This document shows, piece by piece, positions 7,398-11,815 of a DNA stretch of 11,815 nucleotides. The translations under genes were made by a program, and so were the position numbers. The stretch is from positions 1 through 11,815 of the forward strand of contig CAINVI010000225.1 of the NCBI GenBank assembly GCA_903854075.1, given 5' to 3'. The notes beneath the pieces were generated by a model. That model was given only the letters and a program-made list of their open reading frames with translations, did no database searches and was not told the DNA's origin. The stretch's first letter is position 1; the number at the start of each line of letters is the position of its first letter. The DNA is from Candidatus Pollutiaquabacter sp. (GTDB lineage Bacteria > Bacteroidota > Bacteroidia > AKYH767-A > 2013-40CM-41-45).

Positions 7398-9302
7398 ATG
7401 TACCGCAATACTCAACATTGGATTGAAACGCTGGAAAAAGCGGGAGAACTGGTCCGTATCACAGAAAAAGTGGATCCGGCCCTGGAAATCACTGAAATAA
7501 CCGACCGTATCTCCAAAGTGTATGGTCCTGCCCTACTCTTTGAAAACACCGGTACGGGTTTTCCGGTGCTGATCAATTCTATGGGGACCGAAAAGCGCAT
7601 GGCGATGGCGCTGGGTGCTGAACAATTGGACGATATCGCCAAAGACATGGAAAGCCTTTTCAAGGACCTTATGTCGCCGAAAGAATCGATACTGGACAAA
7701 CTAAAATTATTACCAAAACTCGGTTCGATTGCATCGTGGATGCCCAAAGTAATCAGCGGGAAAGGCGCTTGCCAGGAAGTCATTCTGCACAATCCCGACC
7801 TTAACCAGTTTCCTGTATTAACCTGTTGGCCGGAAGATGGCGGACCCTTCATCACCTTACCAGTTATTCATACCAAAGATCCGAATACAGGCATACGGAA
7901 TGTGGGCATGTATCGCATGCAAGTATTTGGACCCAAAATGACCGGTATGCACTGGCATCGTCACAAAGTCAGCGCCCGTCACATGAACGAGTACAAGAAG
8001 CTCGGGCAAAAGATGCCGGTTGCCGTGGCGCTCGGTGGCGACCCCGTCTACAGCTATGCTGCAACAGCTCCTTTACCGGATGGTGTTGATGAATACATGC
8101 TGGCCGGTTTTTTACGTAAGAAGAAAGTGGAACTGGTGCAGTGCATCACACAAGACATTCAGGTGCCGGCAGATGCGGACATTATCATCGAAGGATATGT
8201 AGATCCTGAAGAAGATTTCATTCTTGAAGGTCCATTTGGTGATCATACCGGCTACTATTCTCTGCCGGATATGTATCCTAAATTCCATGTCACCTGCATC
8301 ACCCACCGTAAGAATGCTGTTTACCCCGCAACGATTGTCGGCATACCGCCACAGGAAGATGCGTGGATTGGAAAAGCTACTGAGCGGATTTTTCTGGTCC
8401 CGATTAAAATGACCATGGTCCCTGAAATTGTCGACATGGTGTTGCCCATAGAGGGCGTTTTTCACAATCTTGTGATTGTCAAGATCAATAAAGAATATCC
8501 CGGACAAGCCTCCAAAGTCATGCACTCACTTTGGGGTGCAGGACAGATGATGTTCACCAAAATGATGGTGATTGTCGATGGAGATGTGGACATACACAAC
8601 CCTGCTGAGGTGGCTCGATATGTCAGCAACCACTTTGATCCGCAACAGGACACTTACTTTTCCTCGGGACCTGTCGATGTACTTGATCACAGTTGCTCGG
8701 TCATGGCTTTTGGCGGCAAGATCGGTATTGATGCCACTGCAAAAACACCCGAAGAGCTTTCCATGCGAAGCGCAGGAACTTCCAACAAACCAGCTACTTC
8801 CTTCGCCGAAAATATCATCTTGGATGCATTTCCGGAAATCAAACAAGTCAACAGTACGCTGATCAACCAGTCTATTTCGCTCCTGTTCTTATCGATTGAA
8901 AAGAGCCGAAAAGGCCACGTGAAAGAACTGGCTGAAAAACTCTTTCAGCTGAAAGAATTATCGGGTATAAAAGCCGTAATCTTCATCGAGCACACGGTGG
9001 ATATTAATGACATCGGCGACGCTGTTTGGCGGTTTGCAAACAATGTAGATCCCAAGCGCGATTCCATCATGATCCACTCACCGCACGAAGCCGGCGTATC
9101 ACACCTTGTGCTGGACGGCACAAGGAAAACGAAAGAGCACGACGACTTCCAACGCGACTGGCCGAACATTCTGGCATCGGAGGAAACTACCATCCAACGT
9201 GTTGATGAAATGTGGGAACGTCTCGGCCTTGGTGAATTCATCCCTTCTCCGTCACTGAAATACAGAAAACAATTGTACGGCGATCGGGCAGTTGCAGAAT
9301 GA
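7398..9302 (+). CDS. UbiD-family prenylated-FMN decarboxylase
   Basis: This 634-residue protein belongs to the UbiD family of reversible decarboxylases, which act on aromatic or unsaturated acids using prenylated FMN made by UbiX. The active-site signature is complete: Asn168 and Arg173 in RNVGMYRMQ, the histidine-rich GMHWHRHK at 183-190 (cofactor phosphate and metal region), and Glu277 and Asp282 in EGPFGDHTGYY. These correspond to the family's Glu-Arg-Glu/Asp catalytic network. It is about 135 residues longer than E. coli UbiD (497); part of the extra length is C-terminal (about 500-634). Bacteroidota homologues of this length are usually labelled menaquinone biosynthesis decarboxylase, but the substrate is not proven by sequence. 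No ubiX or quinone gene is visible here, so the gene appears to stand alone. The ATG at 7398 is in a good position for the family N-terminus. A terminator hairpin follows 18 nt after the stop. Confidence 0.9.
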   Translation: MYRNTQHWIETLEKAGELVRITEKVDPALEITEITDRISKVYGPALLFENTGTGFPVLINSMGTEKRMAMALGAEQLDDIAKDMESLFKDLMSPKESILDKLKLLPKLGSIASWMPKVISGKGACQEVILHNPDLNQFPVLTCWPEDGGPFITLPVIHTKDPNTGIRNVGMYRMQVFGPKMTGMHWHRHKVSARHMNEYKKLGQKMPVAVALGGDPVYSYAATAPLPDGVDEYMLAGFLRKKKVELVQCITQDIQVPADADIIIEGYVDPEEDFILEGPFGDHTGYYSLPDMYPKFHVTCITHRKNAVYPATIVGIPPQEDAWIGKATERIFLVPIKMTMVPEIVDMVLPIEGVFHNLVIVKINKEYPGQASKVMHSLWGAGQMMFTKMMVIVDGDVDIHNPAEVARYVSNHFDPQQDTYFSSGPVDVLDHSCSVMAFGGKIGIDATAKTPEELSMRSAGTSNKPATSFAENIILDAFPEIKQVNSTLINQSISLLFLSIEKSRKGHVKELAEKLFQLKELSGIKAVIFIEHTVDINDIGDAVWRFANNVDPKRDSIMIHSPHEAGVSHLVLDGTRKTKEHDDFQRDWPNILASEETTIQRVDEMWERLGLGEFIPSPSLKYRKQLYGDRAVAE

Positions 9303-9320
9303 CCCACTCTACTTTTCATT

Positions 9321-9351
9321 AAAAAAGCGAGCCGTTAGACTCGCTTTTTTT
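9321..9351. terminator. Bidirectional intrinsic terminator between ubiD-like gene and formate-THF ligase gene
   Basis: The stem GCGAG (9327-9331) pairs with CTCGC (9340-9344) across an 8-nt loop (9332-9339). It is flanked by six A on the left (9321-9326) and seven T on the right (9345-9351), so the stem can extend through A-T pairs to 11 bp. The T-tract serves the rightward UbiD gene, and the A-tract becomes a U-tract for the leftward ligase gene. It sits 18 nt after one stop codon and about 25 nt after the other. Confidence 0.9.
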
Positions 9352-9376
9352 ACTTGGATGATTGCACAGTTTACAA

Positions 9377-11005
9377 TCAGGACAAACCAACAATCTTACC
9401 GTCGACAACATCAATATTGAAAGCGGAAGGCACTTCGGGCAAGCCCGGCATCCGGACCATTTCTCCACAAACTGCTACGATGAACCCAGCTCCGCTATTG
9501 ATGACTAGATCATCCACGGTTATCGTGAAGCCTTCATAAACATGGACGTCCTCCGGCTTATCAGTGAATGAATATTGCGTCTTGGCAATACATACCGGCA
9601 AATTGGAAAAGCCAAGAGCATCGATACGTTTCAATCTGTTTTTCGCCTTCTTGGAGAGCTGAACACCATCGCCGCCGTAAACACGTTTTACCACTTTTTC
9701 AACCTTCAAACGAATATCATCCTCCAGATCGTACACATGATGAACATCCGGCGCATCTGCAGCAGTGAGTTCGACAATTTTCTCCGCCATTTCAACGGCA
9801 CCTGCTCCGCCTTTAGCATACGCTTCGTTCAAAGCAAATGCAACAGCACGGTCATCACACCATTGCTTCAGATAATCGATCTCATCCTGCGGATCAGTAT
9901 CAAATTTATTAAGGGCCACCAACACTTTTTGCCCGAACGACGTCAGGTTGTCGATATGTCGCTCCAGGTTGCGCACTCCTTTCTTCAATGCATCCATGTT
10001 CGGCTTTTTCAATTCTGCATTTTTAACTCCGCCGTGTAGTCGGAAGGATTGTAAGGTTACCACCAGAACACTCACCGCAGGCTTAATCCCTGCTATACGG
10101 CATTTGATATCGAGGAATTTCTCTGCCCCTAAATCACTGCCGAAACCCGCCTCCGTAATAGCATAATCCCCGTAATGCATTGCGGCCTTAGTGGCCATGA
10201 TGGAATTACAGCCGTGTGCGATATTTGCAAATGGTCCGCCATGTACAAAAGCAGGCGTTCCTTCGAGCGTTTGTACCAGGTTTGGAGAAAGAACATCTTT
10301 CATTAGCGCCATAATTGCACCGCCAACACCCAACTCTTTCACAGTCAACGGCGATCCATCTGCCTGATAACCCAACAATATCTTGTCGATTCGAGAACGA
10401 AGGTCTTCCATATCACGGGACAGACAAAGAATCGCCATCAACTCGGAAGCAGGCGTAATATCAAAACCTGTTTCAGCTGGAATCCCGTTTTTTTGTCCGT
10501 TCAATCCGGTGATCACATAGCGCAACGAACGATCGTTAACATCCTGTACGCGACGCCATAATACTTCACGCAGTTCTTTATCCGTACCCTTGTTGAAATA
10601 ATTAAAATTATCCAGCAGCGCTGACAAGGTATTGTTGGCTGAAGTAATAGCGTGGAAATCACCATTGAAATGCAGATTAATATCTTCAGCCGGTGTAACC
10701 TGCGACAAACCACCACCCGTAGCTCCGCCTTTCATGCCGAACACGGGGCCCAGCGAAGGCTCACGAAGCGCCAATACCGAACGCTTACCAATCTTGCGTA
10801 AGCCGTCAGCAATACCAATAGATGTTGTCGTCTTGCCGTTACCGGATTTTGTCGGCGTAATAGAGGTCACAAGAATAAGCTTACTTTTTCCAATTCGCGC
10901 TTCATCAAAAGCCGGACTTTCCAGCTTTGCCTTATAGCGACCATACGGAACAAGTTCATCTTCTTGAATACCGATTTCCCGGGCAATTTCAACAATAGGT
11001 TTCAT
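9377..11005 (-). CDS. fhs: Formate-tetrahydrofolate ligase (10-formyl-THF synthetase)
   Basis: This 542-residue enzyme joins formate to tetrahydrofolate with ATP to give 10-formyl-THF, feeding purine and formylmethionine synthesis. The sequence covers nearly the full family length (usually about 555). The nucleotide loop is at 51-61 (TPTKSGNGKTT). The substrate motif REPSLGPVFGMKGGATGGG is at 81-99, AEDINLHFNGDFHAI at 106-120, and FVHGGPFANIAHGCNS at 252-267. Several signatures differ from the classic clostridial enzyme: KSGNGKTT for PAGEGKTT, GGATGGGL for GGAAGGGY, and VTLQSFRLHGG in place of ATVRALKMHGG. The key Arg81 and the P-loop Lys58 are kept, so activity is likely. It lies 45 nt downstream of the gene at the right edge, on the same strand, and ends at the shared terminator. 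The start MKPIVEIARE suits the family. Confidence 0.93.
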   Translation of the reverse strand: MKPIVEIAREIGIQEDELVPYGRYKAKLESPAFDEARIGKSKLILVTSITPTKSGNGKTTTSIGIADGLRKIGKRSVLALREPSLGPVFGMKGGATGGGLSQVTPAEDINLHFNGDFHAITSANNTLSALLDNFNYFNKGTDKELREVLWRRVQDVNDRSLRYVITGLNGQKNGIPAETGFDITPASELMAILCLSRDMEDLRSRIDKILLGYQADGSPLTVKELGVGGAIMALMKDVLSPNLVQTLEGTPAFVHGGPFANIAHGCNSIMATKAAMHYGDYAITEAGFGSDLGAEKFLDIKCRIAGIKPAVSVLVVTLQSFRLHGGVKNAELKKPNMDALKKGVRNLERHIDNLTSFGQKVLVALNKFDTDPQDEIDYLKQWCDDRAVAFALNEAYAKGGAGAVEMAEKIVELTAADAPDVHHVYDLEDDIRLKVEKVVKRVYGGDGVQLSKKAKNRLKRIDALGFSNLPVCIAKTQYSFTDKPEDVHVYEGFTITVDDLVINSGAGFIVAVCGEMVRMPGLPEVPSAFNIDVVDGKIVGLS

Positions 11006-11050
11006 AATCGTTTTTATGGATATTAATGATACTTAGCGGTGCAAAGAAAG

Positions 11051-11815
11051 TTATTTACGCAAATATGGATCAACACCTTCCTCCAGTTTTGCAACAAGGT
11101 TATCCACGATAAATGAACGCTTGTCAGCATTCCATACGTACACTTTGATCTCCAAGGAATCATCCAATGAAGGAACAGGGCGCGCCAGAAAGGCCTGCTG
11201 CCACTGACCCGGATGTAAATTAAAATCGTTAAGACTAATGTTATCCCACTGTACAGCCGTGCCATTTTTTTCAAAGGAAAGGACAAGCGACTGACTACCC
11301 GAAGTGTCTGCCGATTGAAACCACACACTACAATACATCACCGCGAAACTTGTGGAGGTACACTTTATTTTTTCCTGAACACCCGAACCATATTCCATTT
11401 CTGGGGTAAGCTGCAATACTCCGGCGCCCGTTTTTGCGGAAGGAACCAGAACAACACCAAACGTCGATGACGGGTCATCGAATCCCATTGACCATGTCTG
11501 AATCGATTTTGTAATGGTATCCACACCGGATTTACTGTACAACCACGTTTCCGCATTGAAATAGACTTTTCGGCCAGACACTACCGGATACCGCTCACGA
11601 AGTATAGCATGAATTTCATATGGATGGTGATTATTCGTCCACCCGTAACTATAAAATGCAGCCGTACAAGTATCCACTATTTCACGTAAACGCACAAGGT
11701 CTGCTACCGACTCTACCTTATAGACCAATTGTCGGGGCGGATTATCCATACGTGAAAAATAATAATCCATATAGGCGGGGTTAATTACGTTCACCACACT
11801 TGGATGTCCGCCGTA
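11051..11815 (-). CDS. Uncharacterised protein, C-terminal part with probable beta-sandwich domain (cut by window edge)
   Basis: The reading frame is open to the right edge, so the start lies outside. The 254 visible residues begin YGGHPSVVNVINPAYMDYYF. A GTG at 11797 exists, but nothing suggests it is the true start. The first 100 residues contain many Tyr and Trp, with no hydrophobic transmembrane run. The style resembles the soluble tail after the membrane part of family 39-like glycosyltransferases in Bacteroidota, which is a guess. Residues about 140-250 alternate hydrophobic and polar residues, as in a jelly-roll or galactose-binding-like beta-sandwich, and include the segments VMYCSVWFQSA, SLVLSFEKNG and GQWQQAFLARPVP and a late VDNLVAKLE strand. 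That pattern is common in carbohydrate-binding folds. It precedes the formate-THF ligase by 45 nt on the same strand and could be co-transcribed with it. No function can be assigned from what is visible. Confidence 0.75.
   Translation of the reverse strand, partial: YGGHPSVVNVINPAYMDYYFSRMDNPPRQLVYKVESVADLVRLREIVDTCTAAFYSYGWTNNHHPYEIHAILRERYPVVSGRKVYFNAETWLYSKSGVDTITKSIQTWSMGFDDPSSTFGVVLVPSAKTGAGVLQLTPEMEYGSGVQEKIKCTSTSFAVMYCSVWFQSADTSGSQSLVLSFEKNGTAVQWDNISLNDFNLHPGQWQQAFLARPVPSLDDSLEIKVYVWNADKRSFIVDNLVAKLEEGVDPYLRK

Noticed and set aside
7412..7855. 147-codon minus-strand reading frame inside the UbiD-family gene
   Set aside because: Antisense shadow: Ser-rich, no domain, no promoter, and it covers conserved UbiD sequence.
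11015..11045. Possible promoter for the formate-THF ligase gene (minus strand TTTG, 19 nt, TATCCATA)
   Set aside because: The -33 box and spacing fit, but the -7 box matches only three of six fixed positions. Co-transcription with the upstream gene 45 nt away explains expression as well.
1..11815. Mobile elements, CRISPR arrays, tRNA or rRNA genes, riboswitches
   Set aside because: I saw no transposase or integrase motif, no regularly spaced repeats, and no RNA-gene signature. Genes fill nearly the whole window, with gaps under 200 nt.

Overview
The window looks like chromosomal DNA from a free-living member of the Bacteroidota. The best evidence is the large secreted subtilase at 3657-7253, which ends in a type IX secretion (T9SS) type A sorting domain, a signal found in this phylum. 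Supporting signs are the Bacteroidota-like promoter elements (TTG then about 17-20 nt then TAnnTTTG-like), the absence of clear Shine-Dalgarno sites, and protein sequences of Bacteroidota type. I cannot name a genus.

Layout, left to right. (1) 1-2452, minus strand: a fatty-acid degradation pair, transcribed leftwards. A long-chain acyl-CoA synthetase (680-2452) is followed after 33 nt by the N-terminal 215 residues of a 3-hydroxyacyl-CoA dehydrogenase of the FadN/FadB type, cut by the left edge. (2) 2453-2636: a 184-nt divergent intergenic region with a candidate promoter on each strand. (3) 2637-3650, plus strand: a nitronate monooxygenase/2-nitropropane dioxygenase-like flavin oxidoreductase, convergent with the next gene with only 6 nt between stop codons. 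(4) 3657-7253, minus strand: the multidomain S8 peptidase. (5) 7254-7397: a second divergent promoter region. (6) 7398-9302, plus strand: a UbiD-family decarboxylase with the complete Asn/Arg/Glu/Asp active-site signature. (7) 9321-9351: a strong hairpin with A and T tracts on either side, serving as a two-way terminator for the convergent genes on each side. (8) 9377-11005, minus strand: formate-tetrahydrofolate ligase. (9) 11051-11815, minus strand: the C-terminal 254 residues of a protein cut by the right edge, ending in a probable beta-sandwich domain.

Functionally, the left pair activates long-chain fatty acids to acyl-CoA and carries out the hydroxyacyl-CoA oxidation step of beta-oxidation. 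The flavin oxidoreductase, UbiD and formate-THF ligase are separate metabolic functions (flavin oxidation, prenyl-FMN decarboxylation and one-carbon metabolism), and the peptidase is an exported digestive-type enzyme. I see no mobile element, CRISPR array, tRNA, rRNA, phage gene or defence island, and no intergenic stretch over 200 nt. The region reads as ordinary housekeeping and catabolic chromosome. I did not find a convincing new system. The points worth a second look are the short promoter-to-start spacing shared by three genes, the palindrome between the two fatty-acid genes, the divergent signatures of the formate-THF ligase, the long UbiD, the unusual subtilase motifs and the uncharacterised right-edge protein.
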